Counted from the first letter of the stretch, positions 18,238 to 27,079 are shown. The stretch is 64,000 bases of DNA from DASRHK01 sp963776465 (GCA_963776465.1 CAVZMV010000002.1:2418001-2482000); one strand, 5' to 3'. Notes: generated by a model not told the origin, from the sequence alone. A program made the numbers and translations.

Positions 18238-19662
18238 CTAAACAAGGTTGTTAGACGGCACTTGTACTGTGCGCCTTTCGCCGGGGTTGGTCAGCCCCTT
18301 GAATTTCAGATGTGAAGAATTCAGGTTGTTCGATCGGCCAGTACGCGGCCCTCGGCCGGCGGGGTGCCTCTGATAGATGGCGCGACGGTCGTCCGAGCTG
18401 CCGGCGAACTGGGTCTGGCGACGGCCTAGCCACAGGCTCAGCCCGCACCACGCGGCCGCAAATGGCACGGCGGTCCAGGAGATTCCCGTCATGCCCAGTC
18501 CCAGGAAGACCAACGCGGGATACGTCCATGCGCCGATTTGATCGCCGGTGCGGTATACGAACGTGTCGGTGAAGCTCTTGGCCTTGTACTTGTCCTCGCG
18601 TGGCATCACCGTGAACAACACTTCGCGCGCAGGCCTGGACAGCGCGTAGTTCATCGCGCGGCGCAGAACCTGGAAGACGGCGAGCAGCGGCAGCGAGGGA
18701 TTCGTGGCCAGGGCCACGAATCCGGCGAGGCTCACGAACGGAAGCAGGGCCAGCGTGAGCCCCACGCCCAGCCACTTCAGCAGCCTGCCGGTGAGAAAGA
18801 TCTGGACGATCGCGGTCAGGACGTTCACCGCAAGGTCGATCTGCGCGAAGAATGCAGTGCGCGCAGCCCGATCCTGGAACTGATGTGCGGTTATATCCGC
18901 CTGCTGGAAGTACACCAGCGTCGACGTGATCGCGTGCAGCAGCATGAACGCGCAAATCCCCAGCAGGTATGGGGAGCGGAACACGTGCGTGATGCCGGAC
19001 CACAGATTGCCGCCGATGGCCTGCTCCGAGACCTTGGGCTGGTTCTGGCGCGCGATGCCGGCTGGAAGGGCGCCAACGCACCGCGCTGCGATCTCGAGCA
19101 ACACCGCGGAGATGATCAGCAGACTGGCGGTGCCGAGTCCGTGCACCAGGGACGCGGTCAGCATGCCGCCGAGAATCGCGCCAAGCGTGCCGCCGACGGC
19201 GATGAAGCCGAACAGACGCTTGGCCTGATCGGTATTGAAGACATCCGTCATGAACGCCCAGAAGACGCTCACCACGAATAGGTTGAAGACGCTCACCCAC
19301 ACGTAGAACGCGCGACCGACCCAGAGCTGCTGCGCGGGTGGCGCACTGCGCATCAGCAGGTAGAACGCGGCGAGGTTGAGGATGAAGAAGCGATAGGCCA
19401 GCGGAATGAACCGGCGCCGCGACATGCGCGCGACGACGGCGGAGAACAGCGCGTTGGCCAGCAGCATGCCGGCCAGCGTGGCGCTGAACATCCACGACAG
19501 GTTCTCCAGCCCGCCCGCGGCGCCGATGTCGTCGCGGATCGGGCGCAGGACGTAGTAGCTCGCGAGCACCACGAAGTTGAAGAGGAAAGCGAGCCACAGC
19601 GCCCGCAGCTCGCCGGGACGGACGTCGACCGCACGGCGCTGGAGTTGGAGGAGGAATTGCAC
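18238..19662 (-). CDS. MFS / ATP:ADP antiporter-like transporter
   Basis: This 474-residue protein has about twelve hydrophobic helices. Segments VLASYYVLRPIRDDIGA near residue 35 and PREDKYKAKSFTDTFVYRTG near 350 are typical of the Npt1/Npt2-like MFS proteins annotated as AAA-family ATP:ADP antiporters, though the true substrate in free-living bacteria is unclear. The last 55 residues after WLGRRQTQFAGS are hydrophilic and rich in Arg and Asn, unlike the family, so the 3' end may have shifted frame or been extended. It follows the dehydrogenase gene by 9 bp on the same strand. Confidence 0.82.
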   Translation of the reverse strand: MQFLLQLQRRAVDVRPGELRALWLAFLFNFVVLASYYVLRPIRDDIGAAGGLENLSWMFSATLAGMLLANALFSAVVARMSRRRFIPLAYRFFILNLAAFYLLMRSAPPAQQLWVGRAFYVWVSVFNLFVVSVFWAFMTDVFNTDQAKRLFGFIAVGGTLGAILGGMLTASLVHGLGTASLLIISAVLLEIAARCVGALPAGIARQNQPKVSEQAIGGNLWSGITHVFRSPYLLGICAFMLLHAITSTLVYFQQADITAHQFQDRAARTAFFAQIDLAVNVLTAIVQIFLTGRLLKWLGVGLTLALLPFVSLAGFVALATNPSLPLLAVFQVLRRAMNYALSRPAREVLFTVMPREDKYKAKSFTDTFVYRTGDQIGAWTYPALVFLGLGMTGISWTAVPFAAAWCGLSLWLGRRQTQFAGSSDDRRAIYQRHPAGRGPRTGRSNNLNSSHLKFKGLTNPGERRTVQVPSNNLV

Positions 19663-19671
19663 GGTCGCTGC

Positions 19672-20760
19672 CTACTCCACGTCGATGACGACCTTGCCAC
19701 GGGTGTGCCCTTCCTCGAGATAGCGGATCGCGTCCGGCACCTGGGCCAAGGTGTAGCGCCGATCGATCACGGGCGTGACCTTTCCCGACTGCATGAGCTC
19801 ACTCATGACGTTCAGGTCCTGGGCCGTCACCTCTGACATGAAGAAGGCGAGCTTCTGGCTCACGAACGGCGACAGGAACCAGGCTTTCACGGGCGCCATC
19901 ATGGGTCCGATCCACTTGCCGCCATCGGGACCGCCACCGCCGATCAGGACGCCGACGCCATCGGGCTTCAAGGCGCGCCGGAGGTCGAGCAAGGGATGGT
20001 TGCCCACCGTGTCGAAAATGAGGTCGTAGCGTTCGGCGCCTTGCGTGAAATCTTCCTGCGTGTAGTCGATCACGTGGTCGGCGCCGAGCGAGCGCACCAG
20101 GTCGAGGTTACGGGTGCTGCAGACGCCGGTGACTTGCGCGCCGAGCGCCTTGGCGATCTGCACCGCGAACGTGCCTACGCCGCCGGATGCGCCGTTGATC
20201 AGAACCTTCTGTCCCGCCTTGATACCGCCCTGGTCGCGCAGGCCCTGCAGCGCCGTGATCGCTGCGACCGGCACGGCGGCTGCTTGCTCGAAGCTGAGGT
20301 TCGCCGGCTTCAGCGCGATCCGGTTCTCCGATGCCCGAACGTATTCGCCGTAGGCGCCGCCGGCAATGCCGAAGACCTCGTCGCCGACCTTGAACCGAGT
20401 GACGCTGCGTCCCACTGCTTGGACCGTTCCGGCCATGTCGACTCCAAGGCGGCCGACCTTGGGCCTGCGCCATCCCGTTTCGCTGCGTACCAGGTACGGG
20501 GTGCCGCGCATGTAGTGCCAGTCCAGCGGATTGGCAGACGCGGCCTGGACCTTGACCAGCACTTGGCTGTCCTTGGGGATCGGCTGGTCGATTCGTTCCA
20601 GGCGCAATACGTCAGCGGTTCCGTACTCGTGATACACGATGGCCTGCATCTGGATGCCGCTCGTGGGGGGCGTCGGCTGTGCGGGCTGGCTGACCCCGTA
20701 AGCGGCGAACGCCGCGATAAGGGTCAGAAGGGTAATGCCGCCTTTTGTAGTCTTGGACAT
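19672..20760 (-). CDS. Membrane-anchored zinc-type NAD(P) alcohol dehydrogenase / quinone reductase
   Basis: This 362-residue MDR-superfamily protein has an N-terminal hydrophobic helix (residues 9-24), so it is anchored to or exported through the membrane, which is unusual. The catalytic part begins MQAIVYHEYG near 37, contains GVDMAGTVQAVG and the Rossmann site INGASGGVGTFAVQIAKALG. No structural zinc cysteine cluster is seen, so it fits the zinc-independent quinone oxidoreductase branch. ATG 20760 follows a strong AGGAGG site. The divergent two-component genes may control it. Confidence 0.88.
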   Translation of the reverse strand: MSKTTKGGITLLTLIAAFAAYGVSQPAQPTPPTSGIQMQAIVYHEYGTADVLRLERIDQPIPKDSQVLVKVQAASANPLDWHYMRGTPYLVRSETGWRRPKVGRLGVDMAGTVQAVGRSVTRFKVGDEVFGIAGGAYGEYVRASENRIALKPANLSFEQAAAVPVAAITALQGLRDQGGIKAGQKVLINGASGGVGTFAVQIAKALGAQVTGVCSTRNLDLVRSLGADHVIDYTQEDFTQGAERYDLIFDTVGNHPLLDLRRALKPDGVGVLIGGGGPDGGKWIGPMMAPVKAWFLSPFVSQKLAFFMSEVTAQDLNVMSELMQSGKVTPVIDRRYTLAQVPDAIRYLEEGHTRGKVVIDVE

Positions 20761-20941
20761 GTGATTCCTCCTGTTGCGATGAGGCATCCTGTTCGCACCT
20801 CGGCGTGCCGACCAGATGGTTTGCGACCGGCTACGACCCGATGAGGTCGAATGACGCCGTAGCCGGACGAACGCCGACGGCATCCCGTCGTTCGTCGCAT
20901 CCAGCCGTAGTCCGCATGCATGCCGGCGTCGCCAGTCCATA

Positions 20942-20961
20942 GCGGGCGAAGTTGTTCGCCC
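20942..20961. promoter_or_regulatory. Inverted repeat between divergent genes
   Basis: GGGCGAA and TTCGCCC with a GTTG loop form a perfect stem of seven pairs between the dehydrogenase and the histidine kinase start. It could be an operator or part of the leader. Its position makes it a candidate for the downstream LytTR regulator, but LytTR sites are usually direct repeats. Confidence 0.3.
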
Positions 20962-20981
20962 GAGTCGACTATCCTTTCGAG

Positions 20982-22067
20982 ATGTTCTCCGCTGCCACCG
21001 ATGCGAAGCCCCGTGCCCTGGCGCTGATGTTGGGATGGCGGCGCCTGCGCTTCACGCTGCTCGCCTCGGTCGGCTTCGGACTGCTCATCGGTCTGGGCTG
21101 GACATCGGGAATGGCGTCGTTGATGGTGCGCACAGTCACTCTCGGCCTCGTGGCGATGCTGGTGTTTGGGCTGTTCGAGCAATGGCCGCGCCGCCTGCCG
21201 GCTTGGCTCGCGCGCTGGGTGCTGCAGGTGCTCGGGGTGGCCGTCGCGATGCCGGTGGCTACCTACACGATCTATGTCCTATCCACGGATGCCGGCGCAC
21301 CGCCGTTCTGGGAAGTGAAGGATCGCTTCGAAGGCTTCCTGACGCTGATGGTCGGCGGCCTCCTGGTGGCGCCGTGGGCTGCGCTCGCGGCCCTGGTCAG
21401 GCAAAAGGATGCTCTGGCCCGCCACCAGGCGCTGAGCTTCGAGCTCGAGCGCAGCCAGCTGGAACGTAAGGCGCTCGACGCTCGCCTGCGATTGCTGCAG
21501 GCGCAGGTCGAGCCGCATTTCCTGTTCAACACGCTGGCCAACGTACGCGAGCTCGTCGACTCGGGGTCAACCCAGGCCTCCGCCGTCCTCGGCAACCTCA
21601 TCGCCTATCTGCGCGCGGCGGTGCCGCGGCTGCACGATCCGGCTACGACGCTGGGCCACGAACTGGAGCTGGTGCGCGCTTACCTCGAGCTGATGCACAT
21701 CCGCATGCCCGACCGCTTGAAGTTCACCCTCGACGCCGACGCGGCAGCGCGCGCGGTCGCATGTCCGCCGATGACCCTGCTCACCCTGGTCGAGAACGCG
21801 GTGCGGCATGGCATCGATCCGAGCGAGGAAGGGGGGCGGATCGAGGTTCGCGCGCAGGTGCGGGATGGACGTTGCATCTGCGAGGTGATCGACACCGGTG
21901 TGGGGCTGCACAGGGCCGGAGATGGCGGCCTGGGCACCGGTCTGGCGACGTTGCGCGAACGCATGCAGCTGGCGTTCGGAGGCGACGCGCGGGTGCAGCT
22001 GGACACACTGGAGCCGCACGGCGTACGCGCGGAGCTCGACTTCCCGGCTCGCGGCTGCCTGCGATGA
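20982..22067 (+). CDS. LytS/AlgZ-type sensor histidine kinase
   Basis: This 361-residue protein has about four membrane helices in residues 20-145, then a helix with coiled-coil character, then a His_kinase domain: QVEPHFLFNTLANVREL with the phosphorylated His, PPMTLLTLVENAVRHG (N box), DTGVGL and GTGLATLRERM (G boxes). This is the AlgZ/LytS branch. ATG 20982 is chosen; an earlier TTG at 20952 is in frame but lies inside a hairpin. The stop overlaps the response regulator start by 4 bp. Confidence 0.92.
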   Translation: MFSAATDAKPRALALMLGWRRLRFTLLASVGFGLLIGLGWTSGMASLMVRTVTLGLVAMLVFGLFEQWPRRLPAWLARWVLQVLGVAVAMPVATYTIYVLSTDAGAPPFWEVKDRFEGFLTLMVGGLLVAPWAALAALVRQKDALARHQALSFELERSQLERKALDARLRLLQAQVEPHFLFNTLANVRELVDSGSTQASAVLGNLIAYLRAAVPRLHDPATTLGHELELVRAYLELMHIRMPDRLKFTLDADAAARAVACPPMTLLTLVENAVRHGIDPSEEGGRIEVRAQVRDGRCICEVIDTGVGLHRAGDGGLGTGLATLRERMQLAFGGDARVQLDTLEPHGVRAELDFPARGCLR

Positions 22068-22843
22068 CGACCGCACGCCCCACTGCGCTGATCGCCGACG
22101 ATGAGCCGCTGCTGCGCGAAGCTCTGGTGCGCTTGCTGGCCAAGGCTTGGCCTGACCTCGTCGTGATCGCACAGGCGCGCAACGGCCGCGAGGCCGTCGA
22201 GCAGTTCGAGGCGCAGCAGCCGGATATCTGTTTTCTGGACGTGCACATGCCGGGTCTGCCCGGCGTGGAGGCCGCGCGTTACATCGGTCACCGTGCCCAT
22301 CTGGTGTTCGTCACCGCTTTCGACCAATACGCGGTCCAGGCTTTCGAGCAAGGTGCGCTGGACTACTTGGTGAAACCGGTGGAACCAGCCCGATTGGCGG
22401 ACACAGTGGCGCGCTTGCAAGAGCGCTTACGCGCCACGCCACCTGATACCGACGCGCTCCTGGCAGAGATCGCGGCGTACATTAGCAAGGACAAAGCGCC
22501 AGCGCCGCTGCGCTGGTTGCGCGTATCCATCGGCCAGTCGCTGCGTCTGATCGCGGTGGGCGACGTCGACTTCCTGCGCTCGGACGAGAAGTACACGCTC
22601 GTCGCGTGGCGCAGCGAGGGCGGCCAGGCGGGCGAGGGCCTGATCCGCACGCCGCTCAAAGAACTTTCGGCGCAACTCGACCCCGACCAATTCGTGCAGG
22701 TCCATCGCGCGGTGGTCGTGAACCTGCGCGCCATCAGCCACGTCACCCGCGGCGACAACGAAACCGCCCACATCCACCTCAAGGGTCGCGACACGGTGCT
22801 GCCGGTAAGCCGCAGCTACCTGCACATCTTCAAGCAGATGTGA
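22064..22843 (+). CDS. LytTR-domain response regulator (AlgR/LytR type)
   Basis: This 259-residue protein has a receiver domain (acidic pair in IADDEP, phospho-Asp in CFLDVHMPG near 58, Lys in YLVKPVEP near 105) and a C-terminal LytTR DNA-binding domain (about 155-255: LRWLRVSIGQSLRLIAVGDV, then FVQVHRAVVVNLRAI and HLKGRDTVLPVSRSYL). It is the partner of the kinase upstream. The output genes are unknown; the divergent dehydrogenase-transporter pair is an obvious candidate. Confidence 0.93.
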   Translation: MTTARPTALIADDEPLLREALVRLLAKAWPDLVVIAQARNGREAVEQFEAQQPDICFLDVHMPGLPGVEAARYIGHRAHLVFVTAFDQYAVQAFEQGALDYLVKPVEPARLADTVARLQERLRATPPDTDALLAEIAAYISKDKAPAPLRWLRVSIGQSLRLIAVGDVDFLRSDEKYTLVAWRSEGGQAGEGLIRTPLKELSAQLDPDQFVQVHRAVVVNLRAISHVTRGDNETAHIHLKGRDTVLPVSRSYLHIFKQM

Positions 22844-23010
22844 CTGTGGGCCGTCGCTGTCCACGTTACGGTGCTGTCAGGAGGTGCTCACGGAAAGGCG
22901 CTGCGCGCACTGCCATCCATGACGACAACCGCCGGCCTCACAACCGGTGGCGATGCCGCAATGCCCCAAGCGTTGCAGACTCAAAGGGCGCGGCTTTAGC
23001 CCCGCGTGCT

Positions 23011-24363
23011 TTAGCCAACAAGCCTGGGACGTCGCCTGCGGCGAATCGCCGCCGCAATGGTTGCGGCCAGCAGGCTCGAGAGCGTGAGCGCGCCACCACC
23101 GCCGGAGCTCACGTCGTCACCACCGTCATCGCCTCCGCCGCCATCCCCGCCGCCGTCATCCGGGCCGGCGCCGTCGAACCAGACCGTCACGCCTTTCGAC
23201 GTTGACGCGATGTTGGCGGTGACGATATCGAGCTTGCCGTTGTCGTCGAGGTCGGCGAGCTCCATGTCGTTCGCGACCCCGCCGGTTGCCAGAAGAATAT
23301 CCGGGCCGAATACCGGCCTGGGTCCGATGGGTTTCGTCGTATTGAGCAGAACTCGCAGCTCGGAATCGTGGCCCTCGTCAAAGAGGCCGTCTGCGACGAC
23401 CAGGTCTGCCAGGCCGTCGCCGTTCAAGTCTGCAAGCTCGATCTCATATGGATGCTGGCCAATCGGCAACGTCTCTCCTGGGTACATCGTCGCGAGCGAC
23501 GAGGCGCTGCTCGAGCTGTCCAGAAGGACCGAGAGTGTGCCGTCTACGCTGTTAACCACGAGGACGTCACGCTTGCCGTTGCCGTCAATGTCACCCGCGG
23601 CCACGTCGCGAGGCACATCGCCCGTTGTGTAGGTCCTCGGCACTCCGAACGTCAGATGGGCGGTAGGGCCCGCGGCGCCGATGTTGTCCACGACCGAGAT
23701 CGTGTCGTCCTTCGTATTCGCCGTAACAACGTCTGGGCGATCGTCCCCGTCTAAGTCCTCCGCGGCGAGAGCCCCCGGGCCAGCACCGACAATGATGATG
23801 GTGGGTTCGGCGAACATCATCTGCCCGGAAAGCGCAGGAGTGTCATTGCGGTACACCCACACGGTGCCGTCGGACTGGTTCACAAAGGCTATGTCGGAAG
23901 CCCCGTCGGCGTTGAAATCGGCGATCGCGAGCGCGATCGGTATGTTTCCCGTATTGAGCTCGAACGGCTCTCCGAAACTGGCGGAGAACGCATTTGGCCC
24001 GCTTTCATTGCGGTAGATGCGCACTTTCTGCGCGGTGTTATCGGTGGCGATCAGGTCATACGCACCGTCGCGATCTATATCCGCCGTGGCGACGGCGATG
24101 TAGTGACCGGGGATGTTGTCGTTGCTGAAAGTGACTGGCGGATTTGTGGACGTTCGATTCGTGAGCAATGTGATCGTGCCGGTATCGTTCTGGACGACGG
24201 CGACGTCCAGCCGACCATCACGATTGAAGTCGGCAACGGCAAGGTCGCGGGGATGAGCCGGGACGCCGATATCGATTCGCACGTTGAACTGCGGCGCTGC
24301 GGCAACGGCTGCACAAACCGAAGCACAGGCGGCGGCGCTGGCCATGATGATGGATCGACGCAT
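23011..24363 (-). CDS. FG-GAP/VCBS repeat protein with GlyGly-CTERM-like tail
   Basis: This 450-residue secreted protein has a signal peptide (residues 5-22) and then about seven FG-GAP/VCBS repeats with calcium-binding DFNRDGRLDVAVV, DIDRDGAYDLIA, DLNGDGLADLVVA type loops. The C-terminus is a glycine-aspartate run, then SSGGGGALTLSSLLAATIAA and an arginine cluster. That tripartite tail (GG motif, hydrophobic helix, Arg cluster) fits a GlyGly-CTERM sorting signal processed by rhombosortase and sent out by type II secretion. ATG 24363 follows a GGGGGAG site. Confidence 0.85.
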   Translation of the reverse strand: MRRSIIMASAAACASVCAAVAAAPQFNVRIDIGVPAHPRDLAVADFNRDGRLDVAVVQNDTGTITLLTNRTSTNPPVTFSNDNIPGHYIAVATADIDRDGAYDLIATDNTAQKVRIYRNESGPNAFSASFGEPFELNTGNIPIALAIADFNADGASDIAFVNQSDGTVWVYRNDTPALSGQMMFAEPTIIIVGAGPGALAAEDLDGDDRPDVVTANTKDDTISVVDNIGAAGPTAHLTFGVPRTYTTGDVPRDVAAGDIDGNGKRDVLVVNSVDGTLSVLLDSSSSASSLATMYPGETLPIGQHPYEIELADLNGDGLADLVVADGLFDEGHDSELRVLLNTTKPIGPRPVFGPDILLATGGVANDMELADLDDNGKLDIVTANIASTSKGVTVWFDGAGPDDGGGDGGGGDDGGDDVSSGGGGALTLSSLLAATIAAAIRRRRRPRLVG

Positions 24364-24493
24364 TGCTCCCCCCAGAGACAATCCCGGACAGTCTAGCGCC
24401 ATGTCGTTCGCGGGGCTGATCATTGCGGACGAGGCTGCAAGCATGGGGCAGGGCGGACGGGCGCAGCGGAACCAATCCGCGAAAACCGGAGCC

Positions 24494-24600
24494 TTACTTC
24501 TTAACTGCGCGCTTGACCGACGAAGCTGCGTAGTTGGGCGCGGCGGGGGCCAGGACCCACGCCTTCGCCGCGCCCGGTTTCTGGCTTGTTGGCGAAAGGA
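24494..24600 (-). pseudogene. C-terminal relic of a small basic protein
   Basis: Read on the minus strand, this stretch encodes LAPAAPNYAASSVKRAVKK followed by TAA, with no usable start upstream. A second, diverged relative lies near 36021-36130. The 5' part seems to have been lost where the frameshifted zinc-motif gene begins on the other strand at 24604. Confidence 0.35.
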
Positions 24601-24603
24601 GCG

Positions 24604-24845
24604 ATGGACGACCCGGAAGATGTGCGCCGAAGCGTCAGGCAAAAGCTCCTGGCGGGCACATTGCCGCAATAGAAGGCGAGCCGGTCCAAATCGGCGATGA
24701 GAGATCGCAAACGTGCGCAGCGTGCGTCGCACCGATCGCACAGGCAGAGCGGCATATCGTGAGCTTGGGCGAGGACCGTCAAACGCGCCACTACCAGACT
24801 CGTTGCCACGCGATCGTCACTGACGAGCGCACAAATACCAGCTGA
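24604..24845 (+). pseudogene. Frameshifted third copy of a CxxC...HxxC mini-protein
   Basis: The first frame from ATG 24604 reads RRSVRQKLLAGTLPQ and stops at TAG 24670. Losing one base there leads into the frame SQTCAACVAPIAQAERHIV...TRCHAIVTDER, ending at TGA 24845. Joined, it aligns residue by residue with the two paralogues on the opposite strand (24868-25125 and 25180-25455), with 15 residues between LPQ and the CAAC motif in all three. So this is the same gene with a single-base deletion. Whether it is real decay or a sequencing error cannot be decided from the sequence alone. Confidence 0.65.
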
Positions 24846-24867
24846 GGCGGGCAGGGCAGAGGGCGGT

Positions 24868-25125
24868 TTACGCGTTTCTTTTGCCCAGGAGACGCTGTCG
24901 CTCGGCGACAACAATCATGTTGCACTGGGTGTGGAAGTGCAGGGTTCGTCCATCCGCACAATGCGTTTCTATTTCCCGCTGCGTTGTCTCAATTCTGTAG
25001 CCGCACGCTGCACAGTTGCGCCCTGAGCCTGCCCGCCCCTGCACAGCATCGGGCAAGGCGCGAGGCAAGACGCCGCTTTCGAGCTTCCTGCGGACGGCCT
25101 GCCGCACTTGATCAGCGTCGATCAT
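24868..25125 (-). CDS. Small CxxC...HxxC protein, paralogue 1
   Basis: This 85-residue protein begins with the helix VRQAVRRKLESGVLPRALP, then CAACGYRIETTQREIETHCA and FHTQCNMIVVAERQRLL. The CxxC pair and the later HxxC could bind one zinc ion. Similar small proteins are, as I recall, common in proteobacteria and their function is unknown. It is 54 bp downstream of paralogue 2 on the same strand, so they are probably co-transcribed. Confidence 0.65.
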   Translation of the reverse strand: MIDADQVRQAVRRKLESGVLPRALPDAVQGRAGSGRNCAACGYRIETTQREIETHCADGRTLHFHTQCNMIVVAERQRLLGKRNA

Positions 25126-25179
25126 CGTTCTCTAGACCTTCGGGGCCAGTTGTTGTTTTATCCCGCGCCGGAGGCGTTC

Positions 25180-25455
25180 CTACGTTACTGCCGAGGTATC
25201 GCCGGTCGCGCGCTCGAGTCGGCTGTCTCTCTCGGTCGTCACGACCGAGAAGCACAGGACGTGGTAGCGCCGGATGGTACCGTCGGCACACTCAGCTTCG
25301 ATTTCGCTTTGGTCTTTGGCTATAGGCCTGTCGCAAGCGGCACACGTGGTGCCATGGCTTGGGCCGCCCCACACGCGCTCGGGCATTGCGCGAGGCAATA
25401 TCCCACGCACAAGTTTGTCCACTACCATCGTTTTAATTTGATTTTGTGTGAGCAT
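25180..25455 (-). CDS. Small CxxC...HxxC protein, paralogue 2
   Basis: This 91-residue protein has the same plan as paralogue 1: a helix VDKLVRGILPRAMPERVWGG, then CAACDRPIAKDQSEIEAECA and a YHVLCFSVVTTERDSRLE end. ATG 25455 is chosen; a GTG at 25467 is in frame. The Cys pair and the final His-x-x-Cys are kept, which supports function in spite of its small size. It is probably the first gene of a two-gene unit. Confidence 0.65.
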   Translation of the reverse strand: MLTQNQIKTMVVDKLVRGILPRAMPERVWGGPSHGTTCAACDRPIAKDQSEIEAECADGTIRRYHVLCFSVVTTERDSRLERATGDTSAVT

Positions 25456-26081
25456 CACTACAGTCACTCCCGTATCGGCAATCTACACCACGCCGAACCC
25501 TGCCGCCCAGGCTGGCGGCCGGGTATGACCCTTCTGCGACGCAACGATGCAAAAACCTTCGAACGTGATCGTCCGCTCCATGTGAAAACAATTTGATCCG
25601 GCTGGCCGCCGGGCGCGTTCGAGAAGGAAGCGCGTGGCTGACCGTCGGGCGGAGAAGGGCCCGTTAGAAGTGCCCTGGCGAATGACTTCCGGGAAATGGG
25701 GTTTGCGGCTCCGATCGACGCCTCCAGCCTGACGCCTGCTTCGGGACGCCTTGTGGACTGTTGGTGTGGTCATCCCGATAGGCCGTTACCGACCCAAAGC
25801 GACGTCGGTCTTCCTCCGAAGCAGCCTTTCGACCCACTGAAAGCGGACAGTCCGCCGTCACCCGAGAAGGCAGAGGGCGAGGGGGGCTGACAGCCGCTGC
25901 AAGATACCCGCGGAAGGAGCAAAGTAGAACCGTCCGTCCAACAATGTTGCTAGACGGTAGTCTGCGGGAGGGAGGCCCGCCGAATCATGTGCTTGCAAGC
26001 TCGTCGCGGCGCCCTGAATAACAACATATCAACGGACGCCTGTCCGTTGAATCACTGTTGGGCTGCAATAGGACATAGCAA
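25456..26081. other. Intergenic stretch before the cassette array
   Basis: I see no convincing gene in these 626 bases. Notable are an imperfect dyad at 25929-25958 (ACCGTC and GACGGT arms around CAACA/TGTTG) and a perfect 8-bp hairpin CAACGGAC-GCCT-GTCCGTTG at 26030-26049 close to the array boundary. Neither has a T-run after it, so neither is a clear terminator. Confidence 0.5.
26023..26063 (+). other. Candidate left boundary of the cassette array (attC- or attI-like)
   Basis: A CAAC (26023-26026) pairs with GTTG (26057-26060) outside the perfect stem CAACGGAC/GTCCGTTG. GTTGGGC at 26057-26063 fits the recombination core GTTRRRY and lies 18 bp before the first cassette start, as in the other cassettes. 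It lacks the conserved arms of the eight clear attC sites, so it is only a candidate. Confidence 0.3.
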
Positions 26082-26963
26082 ATGTTCGTGACCGCGATCG
26101 AACGTGCTGGCGAATTCACGCGTGCCATTCACAGCATCTTCAGGTTTTTGGGCTCAACTGAGGTGCATGCTGGCGCGGCGACACTATTCTTCGTGAACGC
26201 GGACGGCTGGGCGTTGACTTGCCAGCATGTTGCAGCGCAACTTCTAGCGGTTGCGCCGCTTCAGCAAAAATATCAAGCGTACAAGGCTGAAGTAAACGCG
26301 CTCGGACGCAAACGCACCACGCAGGCTGTAAAACAGGTGCAGCGTAAATACGCTTTCGACCACACAACGGCCGTCGAGCTCGCGAACCGCGTAATCAACT
26401 GCGTCGAAGGCCCCTTCACCGTTTCGGGGCAGCTACACGCCACGCTAGACATTGCCTTGCTGAAGTTCGACAACTTCACGAGGCTGAACTGCGGAGCTTT
26501 CCCACTGTTCGCGCAGCGGGGTGGCGATCTAAAGCAGGGTAAATTCCTCTGCCGTCTCGGCTTCCCATTTCCTGAATTTACGAATTTTGCTTACGACGCC
26601 GCAAGCGACTCAATCAGTTGGACGAATCAAGGTCAAGAGCACACTCCGAGGTTTCCGATCGAAGGAATGGTTACTCGGCATCTTCTAGCGGCCGACGGCT
26701 CAACGTTTGGTTTTGAGCTTTCTACGCCTGGCCTCAAAGGTCAAAGTGGTGGACCAGCCTTCGACGTCGAGGGGCGCATATGGGGCATGCAATTCGGCAC
26801 TGCCCACCTAGATCTGGACTTCGACGTGAATATGCAGGTCATCCGTCAGGGCGTAAAAAAGCAAGTCCGCGACAACGCCTTCCTTCACGTGGGCCGTTGC
26901 GTCGACGTTGATGCGTTAAAGAACTTCATGCGAGTGCATGGAGTTGCTTTCAATGAAGGCTAA
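26082..26963 (+). CDS. Cassette 1: trypsin-like serine protease
   Basis: This 293-residue protein has a complete trypsin-type triad: His49 in LTCQHVA, Asp123 in TLDIALLKF and Ser222 in GQSGGPAF. No signal peptide is seen, so it may be cytoplasmic. Between the triad residues is a helical, basic insert (about 60-110), unusual for short HtrA-like enzymes. The stop lies 3 bp before the attC site, as expected for a cassette gene. Base composition is lower in GC than the core. The substrate is unknown; stand-alone proteases of this kind occur in defence or regulatory modules, but no partner is visible. Confidence 0.85.
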   Translation: MFVTAIERAGEFTRAIHSIFRFLGSTEVHAGAATLFFVNADGWALTCQHVAAQLLAVAPLQQKYQAYKAEVNALGRKRTTQAVKQVQRKYAFDHTTAVELANRVINCVEGPFTVSGQLHATLDIALLKFDNFTRLNCGAFPLFAQRGGDLKQGKFLCRLGFPFPEFTNFAYDAASDSISWTNQGQEHTPRFPIEGMVTRHLLAADGSTFGFELSTPGLKGQSGGPAFDVEGRIWGMQFGTAHLDLDFDVNMQVIRQGVKKQVRDNAFLHVGRCVDVDALKNFMRVHGVAFNEG

Positions 26964-26966
26964 GCA

Positions 26967-27065
26967 GCCCAACCCGTCGCTCCAGCCGACGGTGCTCACC
27001 TTCGGCGGCGCACTTCCCTCGCAACGCTGCGCGTTGCCCGGCGCGGCCGAGCTTGATCGTTGGGT
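26967..27065 (+). repeat. attC site 1
   Basis: This 99-bp site runs from GCCCAAC (R'') to GTTGGGT (R'). It contains the arms CGCTCCAGCCGACGG and GGCCGAGCTTGATC, shared with the next sites, and an inverted-repeat centre. The orientation matches a + strand cassette. Confidence 0.85.
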
Positions 27066-27079
27066 GGCAAGGTGATCCT

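Noticed and set aside
25696..25890. Small open frame in the spacer before the array
   Set aside because: No ribosome site, Pro-rich low-complexity product and a similar-sized frame on the other strand; looks like decayed DNA.
25929..25958. Terminator or IS end in front of the cassette array
   Set aside because: The dyad is imperfect and has no T-run; no transposase is near.
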